Below are positions 8,910 to 17,198 of a DNA stretch of 64,000 nucleotides, piece after piece. Source of the stretch: Streptomyces physcomitrii (lineage in GTDB: Bacteria; Actinomycetota; Actinomycetes; Streptomycetales; Streptomycetaceae); the NCBI RefSeq assembly GCF_012273655.1, contig NZ_JAAWWP010000001.1, positions 248,001 through 312,000 on the forward strand, read 5' to 3'. Every line of letters starts with the position of its first letter. The stretch's first letter is position 1. Under the pieces are notes generated by a model that was given only the letters and a program-made list of their open reading frames with translations, did no database searches and was not told where the DNA came from. The translations under genes and the position numbers were made by a program.

Positions 8910-10742
8910 TCAGCCGCCCGGCTTCTCGTCGGCGAGGCGCAGGCCCGCGCTCGCCGTGTCGAAGACCTTGCGGTAGCGGGCCCAGTCGGAGCTGGGTGCC
9001 GAGAGGTAGAGCGCGTACTCCTTCTCGCCCGGCCTGCCGAAGCCGAGGTCGATGGCGCGGAACTGCCTGGCCTTGCCCTCGAAGGTGAACTCCCAGACGG
9101 CGGCGGGCCGTTCGCGGTAGCTGGTGCTCTGCATCCGCAGCTGCCGGTAGCCCGGCAGCTTGCCCTCCCGGACCGACTTGGCCTCGTCGTCCTTCCAGTG
9201 CCGCAGCGGATCGGTGCTCGCGAAGTCCAGCGCGCCGACCTGGAGCCGGACCAGGCCCGCCGGGTCGATGAAGGCGATGGCGCCGTCCTCCAGGGTCTTG
9301 CGCCGCCAGCCGTCGGGCACCGGTACCGAGAGGCCGATGCCCGTCTCCTCGGCGAGGTGGTAACCGGCGGGCGGCGGTTTCGCGGGCGCGCTCGCCCCGC
9401 CCGAGGGGGAGGGCCCGGCCGTTCCGGACGGCTTCCCCGAGCCTTCGCCCGGCTCCTGCGGCGCGGTCTCCGCGGGCGCCGACGCCCCCGGGTCGTCCGA
9501 GGCCCCCGTCCCCTCGCCGGAACCGCGCAGGGTCAGCGCCGTGGCCCCGGCTCCCGCGAGGACCACCGCGGCAGCGGCCGCCCAGAGGGCGACCCGGCGG
9601 CGGCTCCGGCGCCGGGCGGGCTGCGGGCTGCTGATTCCGGGGGCGCCCAACTGCCGCTGACGGTCGTCGAGTTCGGTGTGGCCACCGCGGTCGCGGCGGT
9701 GGGTGGGAGTGTGGTCGGGCGACACGACGCGACCGCGAGAGTCCCCGGCGTGCCCGGCGTGCCCGGCGTGCCCGGGGTACTCGGCGTACTCGGCCTGCCC
9801 GGCGTAACCGGTGCGCCCTGCCTGCCCGTTGCTCCCCGTGCTCCCCGTGCGTCCCGCGTGCCCGACTCCCCGCTCCTGTGCCGCCGTGGCCGCCCCCTCC
9901 CGCAGCAGCTCCTCCACGGTCGCCGCGTCGGGGCGCTCCTCCGGTTCCTTCCGCAGCAGGGCCTCGATCAGCGGGGCCAACGGCCCTGCGTGGCGCGGCG
10001 GTACGAGCGGATCGGCCGCTATCGCGTACACCGTCTCCATGGCGGAGTTCCGGCGGAAGGGCGCCGCCCCCTCCAGCGCCTCGTAGAGGGTGGCGCCCAG
10101 CGACCACAGGTCCGAAGCGGGGCCCGGTGTCCGGCCCTTGACGCGTTCGGGTGCCAAGTAGCCCACGGAGCCGACGAGTTCACCGGTCCGGGTCAGGGTG
10201 GAGGTGTCGGAGGAGACCGCGATGCCGAAGTCGGTGAGGACCACCCGGCCCGCCTCCCCGAGCAGCACATTGGCCGGTTTGACGTCCCGGTGCAGCACCC
10301 CGGCGGCATGCGCGGCCCGCAGCGCCACGACCATCCGGTGCCCGGTCCTGGCCGCCTCCCGTGGGCTCAACGGGCCGTCCTCGCGCAGCACTTGGGCGAG
10401 CGTGCGGGAGGGCACGTACTCCATCACGAGGCACGGCAGCCCGCCGTCGTCGACCACGTCGTGCACGACGACCACGCCCGGATGCGTGATCCGCGCCGCG
10501 CTGCGGGCCTCCCGCCGGGTGCGTTCGTACAGGGTCTCGCGCTCGTCGTCCGAGAGATGCGGCGGTACGTGCAGCTTCTTGAGGGCGACATGGCGGCCCA
10601 GCACCTCGTCCGAGGCCCGCCAGACGGTGCCCATGCCGCCGCTGCCGACCCGTTCGAGGAGCAGGTACCGCCCCGCGACCAGCCGCCCCTCCCCGGTCCC
10701 GCCGCCCTGCCCGGACCGGCCGGTGCCCCCGTCCGCACGCAC
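8910..10742 (-). CDS. Membrane Ser/Thr protein kinase with extracytoplasmic domain
   Basis: 610-aa Hanks-type kinase of the PknB class. Kinase domain about residues 26-285: Gly-rich loop GSGGMG (33-38), ATP-binding Lys in VALKK (55/56), catalytic HRDVKPAN (D153), DFG (171-173) and SVGYLAPE. A low-complexity linker follows (about 293-380), with GYAGQAEY and GHAGHAGHAG repeats and a basic patch. One TM helix is at about 384-405. The outside part has a Pro/Ser/Glu-rich stalk and a globular C-terminal domain of about 150 residues that lacks PASTA repeats and that I do not recognise. The GTG start at 10742 has AGGGGGA upstream. Confidence 0.9.
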   Translation of the reverse strand: MRADGGTGRSGQGGGTGEGRLVAGRYLLLERVGSGGMGTVWRASDEVLGRHVALKKLHVPPHLSDDERETLYERTRREARSAARITHPGVVVVHDVVDDGGLPCLVMEYVPSRTLAQVLREDGPLSPREAARTGHRMVVALRAAHAAGVLHRDVKPANVLLGEAGRVVLTDFGIAVSSDTSTLTRTGELVGSVGYLAPERVKGRTPGPASDLWSLGATLYEALEGAAPFRRNSAMETVYAIAADPLVPPRHAGPLAPLIEALLRKEPEERPDAATVEELLREGAATAAQERGVGHAGRTGSTGSNGQAGRTGYAGQAEYAEYPGHAGHAGHAGDSRGRVVSPDHTPTHRRDRGGHTELDDRQRQLGAPGISSPQPARRRSRRRVALWAAAAAVVLAGAGATALTLRGSGEGTGASDDPGASAPAETAPQEPGEGSGKPSGTAGPSPSGGASAPAKPPPAGYHLAEETGIGLSVPVPDGWRRKTLEDGAIAFIDPAGLVRLQVGALDFASTDPLRHWKDDEAKSVREGKLPGYRQLRMQSTSYRERPAAVWEFTFEGKARQFRAIDLGFGRPGEKEYALYLSAPSSDWARYRKVFDTASAGLRLADEKPGG

Positions 10743-10900
10743 CAGAGTCCCCCTCTGCTCCCCCGTCGGCCAGGGCGGCTTCGGCCCGCCATGGCCCCGT
10801 CACGATAGCCACGGCTCCGGCCCCGTCCACCATCGGGGACGGAGCCGGGTGGATCGGGTCAAGAGCCTGTGAAGGGGGTGTGATCCGGACGCGGACTCCT

Positions 10901-11326
10901 TCAGTCGCGGGCGGCTGCGGGCGACGCCTCCCGGGGGTGGCCCCCGAAGAGTGCCTCCACCTGGCGTCCCCAGGCCGGGTACCGGCGGACCTTCCGGTCA
11001 TAGACCGCGAAGACCGCTTCACGCAGCTCCGGGTCCGGATCGTCGGCCAGCCGTACCGCCGACTGCCTGGCCAGCCGCGGCAGGATGATCTCGTCGCCCG
11101 CCAGATGCACCGGGTCGTGCATGTACCGCTCCAGGGCGTCCAGATCGGGGACCGCCGCCAGATAGGCGTGGGTGAAGCCGTCCGCGGGGTCGCCGAGATC
11201 CTGGCCGACGGCCGAGTACGCCACCGACTCCACCGATCCGGTACGCCGCATCGCGGCCAGCACCTCCGCCTTCTCCTCCTCGCTCACGCCGGGCTTGAAG
11301 CTGAACCGCTGCAGGTTGACGATCAT
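10901..11326 (-). CDS. Dabb-family (stress-responsive A/B barrel) protein
   Basis: 141 aa. The start MIVNLQRFSFKPGVSEEEKAE, the AYSAVGQDLG segment and the FTHAYLAAVPDLDALERYMH block, in which a conserved His precedes the HDPVH motif, are those of the Dabb ferredoxin-like barrel. Known members include oxygenases, cyclases and stress proteins, so a precise role is not assignable. The ATG at 11326 has GGAGGAG upstream; longer readings would run into the promoter. It is divergent from a TetR gene, with an inverted repeat at 11361-11382 between them, and is therefore a likely target of that regulator. Confidence 0.8.
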   Translation of the reverse strand: MIVNLQRFSFKPGVSEEEKAEVLAAMRRTGSVESVAYSAVGQDLGDPADGFTHAYLAAVPDLDALERYMHDPVHLAGDEIILPRLARQSAVRLADDPDPELREAVFAVYDRKVRRYPAWGRQVEALFGGHPREASPAAARD

Positions 11327-11360
11327 CGGCACTCCTCCGCAGGGTGGTACGCGTCTGCAT

Positions 11361-11382
11361 AACTGCACTGGTGAGTGCACTT
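11361..11382. promoter_or_regulatory. Candidate TetR operator in the Dabb/tetR promoter region
   Basis: Inverted repeat with arms AACTGCACT (11361-11369) and AGTGCACTT (11374-11382) around GGTG; eight of nine arm positions pair. On the minus strand it falls between TTAAAG and TATGCA, which are 18 nt apart and could be the -35 and -10 of the Dabb gene. Confidence 0.55.
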
Positions 11383-11418
11383 TAACGTACGTACGAGTCC
11401 ATTGGATATCGTTGCCCG

Positions 11419-12069
11419 GTGAGCGGAGCAAGGACAGAGCGGACGCGGGGCCGGATCGACAAGCGGCAGGCGATTCTGGACGCCGCGTTCACGGTCTTCG
11501 CCCGGGACGGCTACCACGCGGCCGGGGTGGACGCGATCGCCGCGGGCGCGGGGGTCGCGAAGCACACGGTCTACAACCACTTCGGTGACAAGGAGCGCCT
11601 CTTCCGCGAGGTGGTCGGCGCCCTGGCCGACCAGGCGCTGGCGCGCAATCTCGCCGCGGTGGAGCTGCTCCGGGAGGACGGCGAGCTGACCGCGATGCTG
11701 ACCCGGACCGGGCGGGCGCTGGCCGAGTGCTACTGCGACGAGCGGTCCGTGGCGCTGCGGCGGCTGCTGCACGCGCAGATCACCACCATGCCGGACCTGC
11801 TCGGCATCGTCCGGGACCGGGCGGCCGACCGCGTCGACGACGCCCTGGCCGCGCGCCTCGCCCGGCTCGCCCTCGCCGGGCGGCTCGACCTCGGCGGCCG
11901 GCCCGCCCTCGCCGCCGAGCAGTTCGGCGCCCTGCTCACCGGGCCCCTGGAGGCCCGCTCCCGCCTCGGCACCCGGAAGGTCCCGCGGGCCGAGGTGCGC
12001 GAGGTCGTCGACACCGCCGCCGGGACCTTTCTGCGGGCCTTCGGCACGGAGCCCGCGCAGTCTGCGTAA
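11419..12069 (+). CDS. TetR-family transcriptional regulator
   Basis: 216 aa. The N-terminal HTH is RQAILDAAFTVFARDGYHAA, VDAIAAGAGVAKHTVYNHFG, then DKERLFREVV. The remainder matches the C-terminal domain of the AefR/TetR_C_7 type (LRRLLHAQITTMPDLLGIVR). The GTG start at 11419 is in a divergent promoter shared with the Dabb gene. It is probably an autorepressor of that pair acting through 11361-11382 (inference). No effector can be deduced. Confidence 0.85.
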   Translation: MSGARTERTRGRIDKRQAILDAAFTVFARDGYHAAGVDAIAAGAGVAKHTVYNHFGDKERLFREVVGALADQALARNLAAVELLREDGELTAMLTRTGRALAECYCDERSVALRRLLHAQITTMPDLLGIVRDRAADRVDDALAARLARLALAGRLDLGGRPALAAEQFGALLTGPLEARSRLGTRKVPRAEVREVVDTAAGTFLRAFGTEPAQSA

Positions 12070-12090
12070 CGGGACGCAGTACGCAGCGCC

Positions 12091-12270
12091 CAGAGGAACG
12101 GCGCCTAGAAGAACGGCGCCTGGAAGAACGGCGCCTGGAAGAACGGCGCCTGGAAGAACGGCGCCTGGAAGAACGGCGCCTGGAAGAACGGCGCCTGGAA
12201 GAACGGCGCCTGGAAGAACGGCGCTTAGGGGAACGGCGCCTGGAAGAGCAGCGCCCACAAGAACAGCGCG
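12091..12270. repeat. 15-bp tandem repeat array (about 12 units)
   Basis: Twelve contiguous units of 15 bp. The consensus TGGAAGAACGGCGCC is exact in the six units from 12121 to 12210, and divergence grows toward both ends. It is a minisatellite in a convergent intergenic space. Confidence 0.9.
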
Positions 12271-12302
12271 CAGAACGACAAGGAAGCCACGCGGCACAAA
12301 AC

Positions 12303-12342
12303 CCTCGGCCCCTTCCGGAGCAACGTCCGGAAGGGGCCGAGG
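12303..12342. terminator. Hairpin terminator between tetR and ahpD
   Basis: A perfect 17-bp stem (12303-12319 with 12326-12342) and a 6-nt loop. It lies between convergent genes and can serve both. Confidence 0.8.
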
Positions 12343-12446
12343 ACTTGGCCGGTGAGCGAGCGGCCCGTGCGAGAGGCATCAGCCCCAAGTGGCGGGCCGC
12401 TCAACGGGGTTCATCCGGTCGACGGAGTTCGTCCCGCCGACGGGGT

Positions 12447-12980
12447 TCAGTCCGCGAGGGCCTGCTCCGCGTCCAGGGTGACGGCGACGGCCTGCACGAC
12501 CGAGGCGATCTTGAAGGCCTCCTGGATGGTCTCGCGGTCGACACCGGCCTTGCGGAGCACCTGCTCGTGCGAGTCGAGGCACTGGCCGCAGCCGTTGACC
12601 GCGGAGACCGCGAGGGACCACAGCTCGAAGTCGACCTTCTCGACGCCCGGGTTGCCGATGACGTTCATCCGCAGGCCCGCGCGCAGCGTGCCGTACTCCG
12701 GGTCGGAGAGCAGGTGGCGGGTGCGGTAGAAGACGTTGTTCATCGCCATCACCGCGGCGGCGGACTTGGCCGCCGTGTACGCCTCCGGGCTCAGCTGCGC
12801 CTTCGCCTCGGGCTCCAGCTCGCGCAGGACGGTCGTCGAGCGCGAGGCGATGGCGACCGCGAGCACGGTGCCCCACAACTGCTGCGCGGGGAGCGCGGAG
12901 TTGCCGATCACCGAACCGAGGTTCAGGCGGAGGTCCTTGGCGTAGTCCGGGACCGCGGACTTCAGTTCGTCGAGTGACAT
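12447..12980 (-). CDS. ahpD: Alkyl hydroperoxide reductase AhpD
   Basis: 177-aa AhpD of the carboxymuconolactone-decarboxylase fold; it reduces AhpC during peroxide detoxification. The redox centre is [11 protein letters not shown], with C131, C134 and the proton-relay H138. Length and N-terminus ([20 protein letters not shown]) agree with actinobacterial AhpD. It starts 21 nt downstream of ahpC and is certainly co-transcribed with it. OxyR, encoded divergently upstream of ahpC, is the expected peroxide-responsive regulator. Confidence 0.96.
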   Translation of the reverse strand: MSLDELKSAVPDYAKDLRLNLGSVIGNSALPAQQLWGTVLAVAIASRSTTVLRELEPEAKAQLSPEAYTAAKSAAAVMAMNNVFYRTRHLLSDPEYGTLRAGLRMNVIGNPGVEKVDFELWSLAVSAVNGCGQCLDSHEQVLRKAGVDRETIQEAFKIASVVQAVAVTLDAEQALAD

Positions 12981-13001
12981 GGGGAGATCAGCTCAGTTCG
13001 T

Positions 13002-13553
13002 TCACGCGGAGAGGAGCTGGACGGGGTCGAGGGTGTCCTCGCCCTTGCTCCAGTTGCAGGGGCACAGCTCGTCGGTCTGCAGGGCGTCGAGGACCCGCAG
13101 GACCTCCTTGGGGTTACGGCCGACGGAGCCCGCGGTCACCATCGTGAACTGGATCTCGTTGTTCGGGTCGACGATGAAGACGGCGCGCTGGGCGAAGCCG
13201 TCCTCGCCCTCGACGCCGGCGCCCTGCATCAGCTCGTGCCGGGAGTCGGCCAGCATCGGGAAGGGCAGGTCGCGCAGGTCGTCGTGGTCCTTGCGCCAGG
13301 CGTGGTGGACGAACTCCGAGTCGCCGGAGACGCCGAGGATCTGGGCGTCGCGGTCGGCGAACTCGTCGTTCAGCTTGCCGAAGGCGGCGATCTCGGTGGG
13401 GCAGACGAAGGTGAAGTCCTTCGGCCAGAAGAACACCACGCGCCACTTGCCCTCGTAGCTCTTGTGGTGGATCTGCTCGAACTCCTTGCCGCTCTCCAGC
13501 GACACACAGGCGGTCAGGTCGTAGGCGGGGAACTGGTCACCGACAGTGAGCAC
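13002..13553 (-). CDS. ahpC: Peroxiredoxin AhpC
   Basis: 183-aa typical 2-Cys peroxiredoxin that reduces H2O2 and organic peroxides. The peroxidatic Cys is C51 in FTFVCPTE, and the C-terminal resolving Cys is in DELCPCNW (C164/C166). The start is GTG at 13553, with AGGAG 5 nt upstream. It is first gene of the ahpC-ahpD operon and divergent from oxyR. Its 5' leader contains a terminator-like hairpin with a U-tract at 13568-13591, so both OxyR control at the promoter and attenuation in the leader are possible. Confidence 0.96.
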   Translation of the reverse strand: MLTVGDQFPAYDLTACVSLESGKEFEQIHHKSYEGKWRVVFFWPKDFTFVCPTEIAAFGKLNDEFADRDAQILGVSGDSEFVHHAWRKDHDDLRDLPFPMLADSRHELMQGAGVEGEDGFAQRAVFIVDPNNEIQFTMVTAGSVGRNPKEVLRVLDALQTDELCPCNWSKGEDTLDPVQLLSA

Positions 13554-13567
13554 GCGCGCTCCTAGTC

Positions 13568-13591
13568 AAAAAGAAACCCCCTCGTGAGGGG
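13568..13591 (-). promoter_or_regulatory. Terminator-like hairpin with U-tract in the ahpC leader
   Basis: On the ahpC strand a short C-rich/G-rich stem (CCCCT and AGGGG around CACG) is followed by GTTTCTTTTT. It ends about 14 nt before the ahpC start. No gene lies upstream on this strand (oxyR is divergent), so it can only affect ahpCD mRNA itself. It may be an attenuator or an mRNA 5' stabilising element. Confidence 0.5.
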
Positions 13592-13681
13592 TCCTTGCGG
13601 GTTGGACGGATCTTGATGTTGGCACAGTGAGTATTGATTAGTGAAATAGCTAGACTGACTCGTGTTGATCGGAGGTACTTA

Positions 13682-14665
13682 TTGGTTTCCCTGGGAAAAA
13701 CGCCGCGTAAAGGACCGCGCACCGCGGCGGCGGCCGGACGCACCCGCCAGCCCACCCTGGCGCAGCTGCGCGCCTTCGCCGCCGTCGCCGACCATCTGCA
13801 CTTCCGGGACGCGGCGACCGCGATCGGCATGAGCCAGCCCGCGCTCTCCGGCGCCGTCTCCGCCCTGGAGGAGGTGCTCGGCGTCCAGCTCCTGGAGCGC
13901 ACCACCCGCAAGGTCCTGCTCTCCCCCGCAGGTGAGCGGCTCGCGGTGCGGGCCAAGACGGTGCTCATCGAGGTCGCGGCACTGCTCCAGGAGGCCGACG
14001 CGGTACGCGCCCCCTTCACCGGCTCGGTACGCCTCGGGGTGATCCCCACGGTGGCCCCGTATCTGCTGCCCACGGTGCTGCGGCTGGCCGGGGAGCGCTA
14101 TCCGGACCTGGACCTCAGGGTCTTCGAGGAGCAGACCTCCTCCCTGGTCGACGGACTGCATACCGGGCGCCTGGACCTGCTGCTGCTCGCGGTGCCCCTG
14201 GCTGTGCCGGGAATCACAGAACTGCCGCTCTTCGACGAGGACTTCGTCCTTGTCACCCCGGCCGGGCACGAGCTGGGCGAGCGGGCGGCGGTGCCGCGCT
14301 CCGCGCTGCGCGAGCTCGACCTGATCCTGCTCGGCGAGGGCCACTGCCTGCGCGACCAGGCCCTGGACCTCTGCCATGAGGCGGGGCGCGCCGACACCCC
14401 CGTCACCACCGCCGCGGCCGGACTGTCCACCCTGGTCCAGCTGGTCGCGGGCGGCCTCGGCTCCACCCTGCTCCCGCACACCGCGGTGGAGGTGGAGACC
14501 GCCCGCAGCGACCGCCTGCGCACCAGCCGCTTCGCGGACCCCGCCCCCACCCGGCGGATAGCCTTCGCGATGCGCACCGGCGCCGCCCGCGGCGCGGAGT
14601 ACGCCGAACTGGCCGCCGAAGTACGCGAGGCGGTACGGGAGTTGCCGGTGCGGGTACTGGACTGA
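13682..14665 (+). CDS. oxyR: Hydrogen peroxide sensor OxyR (LysR family)
   Basis: 327-aa LysR-type regulator. The wHTH is TLAQLRAFAAVADHLHFRDA followed by GMSQPALSGAVSALEEVLG. Two Cys nine residues apart (C222 and C231, GHCLRDQALDLC) match the redox pair C199/C208 of E. coli OxyR. It is divergent from ahpC-ahpD, its expected target. I place the start at TTG 13682 because GGAGG (13671-13675) lies 6 nt upstream. The frame stays open to 13634, but that extension has no ribosome binding site and includes a rare TTA codon directly before the TTG. Confidence 0.94.
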   Translation: MVSLGKTPRKGPRTAAAAGRTRQPTLAQLRAFAAVADHLHFRDAATAIGMSQPALSGAVSALEEVLGVQLLERTTRKVLLSPAGERLAVRAKTVLIEVAALLQEADAVRAPFTGSVRLGVIPTVAPYLLPTVLRLAGERYPDLDLRVFEEQTSSLVDGLHTGRLDLLLLAVPLAVPGITELPLFDEDFVLVTPAGHELGERAAVPRSALRELDLILLGEGHCLRDQALDLCHEAGRADTPVTTAAAGLSTLVQLVAGGLGSTLLPHTAVEVETARSDRLRTSRFADPAPTRRIAFAMRTGAARGAEYAELAAEVREAVRELPVRVLD

Positions 14666-14733
14666 GCCCGGCGCGAGGCGACCTGTCCCTGCCCGCCGGG
14701 ACACGCCACCAGCCCCCGCCCTCCGGGACATGG

Positions 14734-14767
14734 CTCGGCCCGTACCGGGGGCGCGGTACGGGCCGAG
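14734..14767. terminator. Terminator between convergent oxyR and ABC permease genes
   Basis: A perfect 13-bp stem (14734-14746 with 14755-14767) and an 8-nt G-rich loop. Confidence 0.8.
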
Positions 14768-14813
14768 GTGCGGGGCGTACGCGGACACGTACGCGGGGGT
14801 TGCCGCTGCCGGG

Positions 14814-17198
14814 CTACTCGGTGCGCAGGCCCTCCGGCCGCATCAGCCGCAGCAGCGCGGGCATGCTGAGCGCGGTCACCGCTAGGACCACCGCGGTGGC
14901 GATGCCCGCCATCGAGGCCACCCCCGTCCAGTCGACCCGGACGGGCGCACTCACCATCTTCAGGAGCACCGCGCCGAGGGTGATGCCGACCGCCGAGGCC
15001 AGCACGACCCCGAGGGCCACCGGCAGCGCCGTCTGCCAGAGCACCGACAGGCTCAGGGTGCGGCGCCGGGTGCCGAAGGCCACCAGCGAGGAGAGCAACT
15101 TCCGCCGCTCCCGCAGCTGTTCGAGCTGCGAGATGAGCAGGCTCGCCCCGATGAGCATCAGGACGCAGGAGGCGCCCACCAGGAGTCCGGTGCGGATCGC
15201 CGCGAACTGCCTGTCCTCGTTCTCGGAGACCAGGGTCAGCTCGTTGGCCAGCGGATCGACGCGGGCCGCCGAGGTGCGCACCCGGTCGACCGCGTCCGGG
15301 GTGCTCTTGTCGAGCCGCACGTACACCTGGGCGGTCAGCCCCTTGCGGGCGGACTCGGAGAACGCCGAGGGGGTGACGAGCACACCCGAAGTCTCCATGC
15401 CCAGCGGGTCCTTGAGCCCCTTCGCCGTCGGCAGCCTCGCGGGCAGCCGCCAGGCGGCCTCGGCGCCCGGGGAGCCCTCGTAGGAGGGCGAGAGGTAGAC
15501 CGTGCGGCCCGGGCGGGCGACCTCGGCGGTGTCCTCGCTGTAGTCGCCGCCGGGGAGCAGGAAGGCGTCCCCCTCGTGGCAGGAGGGGAGTTCGGCGAGC
15601 TGGCGCAGGGCCGCGCAGCTGCCGACGCTGATGTCGGTGGCGGTATCCGGCTCCCGGGGCTTCGCGGCGATGGTCGCGGTGTCGAAGGCCAGCGAGTCCG
15701 CCACCCCGCCACCCGCGCGCAGCGCCCGCTCCAACTCCCGTGCGGACGCGCTGTTGTCGACGTCGATCCGGACCTGGGCCCGGGTGGTGTCCTGCCCCGA
15801 GTCCTGTACGTAGTCGCCCTCCAGGCTGGTGAACATCATCTGCAGGGCGATCGCCCCGGCCACCGCCACGGCGATGCCGTTCACCATGCGGGCGGCCGTA
15901 CCACTGCTCAACTGAAGCCTGCGGACGGCAAGTTGCCAGGAGAGCGCGCCACCGCCGAGCCGCAGCACCAGAGCCTCGACCAGCCAGGGCAGCAGGGCGG
16001 TCACGCCGACCAGGAGCAGCACCGTGCCGGTCACGACCACCCACTCGTTGAAGTCGCCGTCCCCGCCCGCCTCTCCGGACATCGGCAGCAGCAGCGCGAG
16101 CCCGGCCACCGGCAGGAGCAGCCGCCACCACAGCCGCCGCCGCGGGGGTTTGGCGGTCCGCACCACGCCGAGCGGTTCGATGACCACGCCGCGGAGCGCG
16201 AGCAGGGTCACCGCGATCGCCGCACCCGGGACGGCGAGTACGACCAGGGCCGCCAGCGCGGGGTGCGGGGTGAGGTCCTGCGGAAAGAAGCTGAGGTCGA
16301 ACAGGGTGATCTGAGAAGCGAGTTGACGGGCGATCAGGAAGAAGACGGTGCCGAGGACCAGGCCGAGGACGGCGCCCGCGACGGCCTCCCCGGAGGCGAT
16401 CAGACGGGTGGTGCGGCCGTCCGCGCCCATCAGGCGCAGCGCGGCGAGCCTGCGGTCGCGCCGCTCCCCGCCGAAGCGCACGGCCGCCGCGATGAAGACG
16501 CCGACCGGCATGAGCAGCACCACGAAGATGATCAGGATCAGCAGGGTCAGCGCCGGGCCGAGCTCCTCCGGCTCCTGCTCCTCGGTCCCGAAGCGGTCGA
16601 GGCGCTGCACGGGGCCGTTGCCGAGGCGGTCCTCGAGCCCGGTGGCGCCCGCGTAGTAGGCGAGTTCATGGGGGCCCGCGAGCCCCTCGTCGCCGATGGT
16701 GCCGCCGATCCGGTAGGGCAGCCGCTCCCGCAGCCGCTCGCTCCCGCCGGAGTCGAGCAGTTCCTTGAGCGCGGGGGAGACGAGCATCTCCCCGGGCACC
16801 GGGAAGGCGCGCACCCCCGGCGGCAGCGGCGCCTTCGGGCCTTCGGGCTCCACGAGCCGGCCGCGGACGTCCTGGTGCCGGAAGGTGGTGTCCGTACTGG
16901 CGAGCAGCAGGGTGTTCGGCGCGGGACCCTCGGTCTTGGCGGCGATGTAGTCGTTGCGGGCGTCGGTACGGGTGCTCCGCTCGGCCAGCGCGTTCGGGAT
17001 GGCCGTGGTGAGCAGCAGCAGGGTCACCCCGATGCCGACGCCGACGCCGGTCAGCAGGGTGCGCACCCAGCTCTCGCGCCCGCCGGTGACGGCGAAGCGC
17101 GCGCCCATCGCGAGGTCGCGGAGCCAGCCCTGGCGGGCGTCCGGGCCGGTCGGCCCCGGCGGGGCCGCGGGCGGCGCGGAGGCAGGCGCGGCGCTCAT
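14814..17198 (-). CDS. FtsX-like ABC transporter permease
   Basis: 794-aa MacB/FtsX-type permease. A first TM segment lies at about residues 44-66 (VRTLLTGVGVGIGVTLLLL). After an extracytoplasmic domain come clusters of TM helices in two FtsX modules, e.g. ALTLLILIIFVVLLMPVGVF and the C-terminal VALGVVLASAVGITLGAVLL. The gene begins with ATGA overlapping the ATPase stop, so translation is coupled. With the ATPase it forms an exporter of the type that moves peptides, lipoproteins or antibiotics, or transmits mechanical signals. Probably under the PadR regulator encoded first in the operon. The substrate is unknown. Confidence 0.88.
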   Translation of the reverse strand: MSAAPASAPPAAPPGPTGPDARQGWLRDLAMGARFAVTGGRESWVRTLLTGVGVGIGVTLLLLTTAIPNALAERSTRTDARNDYIAAKTEGPAPNTLLLASTDTTFRHQDVRGRLVEPEGPKAPLPPGVRAFPVPGEMLVSPALKELLDSGGSERLRERLPYRIGGTIGDEGLAGPHELAYYAGATGLEDRLGNGPVQRLDRFGTEEQEPEELGPALTLLILIIFVVLLMPVGVFIAAAVRFGGERRDRRLAALRLMGADGRTTRLIASGEAVAGAVLGLVLGTVFFLIARQLASQITLFDLSFFPQDLTPHPALAALVVLAVPGAAIAVTLLALRGVVIEPLGVVRTAKPPRRRLWWRLLLPVAGLALLLPMSGEAGGDGDFNEWVVVTGTVLLLVGVTALLPWLVEALVLRLGGGALSWQLAVRRLQLSSGTAARMVNGIAVAVAGAIALQMMFTSLEGDYVQDSGQDTTRAQVRIDVDNSASARELERALRAGGGVADSLAFDTATIAAKPREPDTATDISVGSCAALRQLAELPSCHEGDAFLLPGGDYSEDTAEVARPGRTVYLSPSYEGSPGAEAAWRLPARLPTAKGLKDPLGMETSGVLVTPSAFSESARKGLTAQVYVRLDKSTPDAVDRVRTSAARVDPLANELTLVSENEDRQFAAIRTGLLVGASCVLMLIGASLLISQLEQLRERRKLLSSLVAFGTRRRTLSLSVLWQTALPVALGVVLASAVGITLGAVLLKMVSAPVRVDWTGVASMAGIATAVVLAVTALSMPALLRLMRPEGLRTE

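Larger units (their letters stand above)
12070..12446. other. Intergenic region between convergent tetR and ahpD
   Basis: About 380 bp without a credible gene. It contains the 15-bp repeat array (12091-12270) and the terminator at 12303-12342. Reading frames through the array exist on both strands only because the repeat unit is a multiple of three. Confidence 0.6.

Noticed and set aside
12091..12270. Repeat array considered as CRISPR
   Set aside because: Units are contiguous 15-mers with no spacers, and no cas genes are present.
11323..12297. Minus-strand frame with AVLPG repeats resembling a pentapeptide-repeat protein
   Set aside because: It is the 15-bp minisatellite read in one frame and then runs antisense through the tetR gene. 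There is no ribosome binding site or homology-like sequence outside the repeat.
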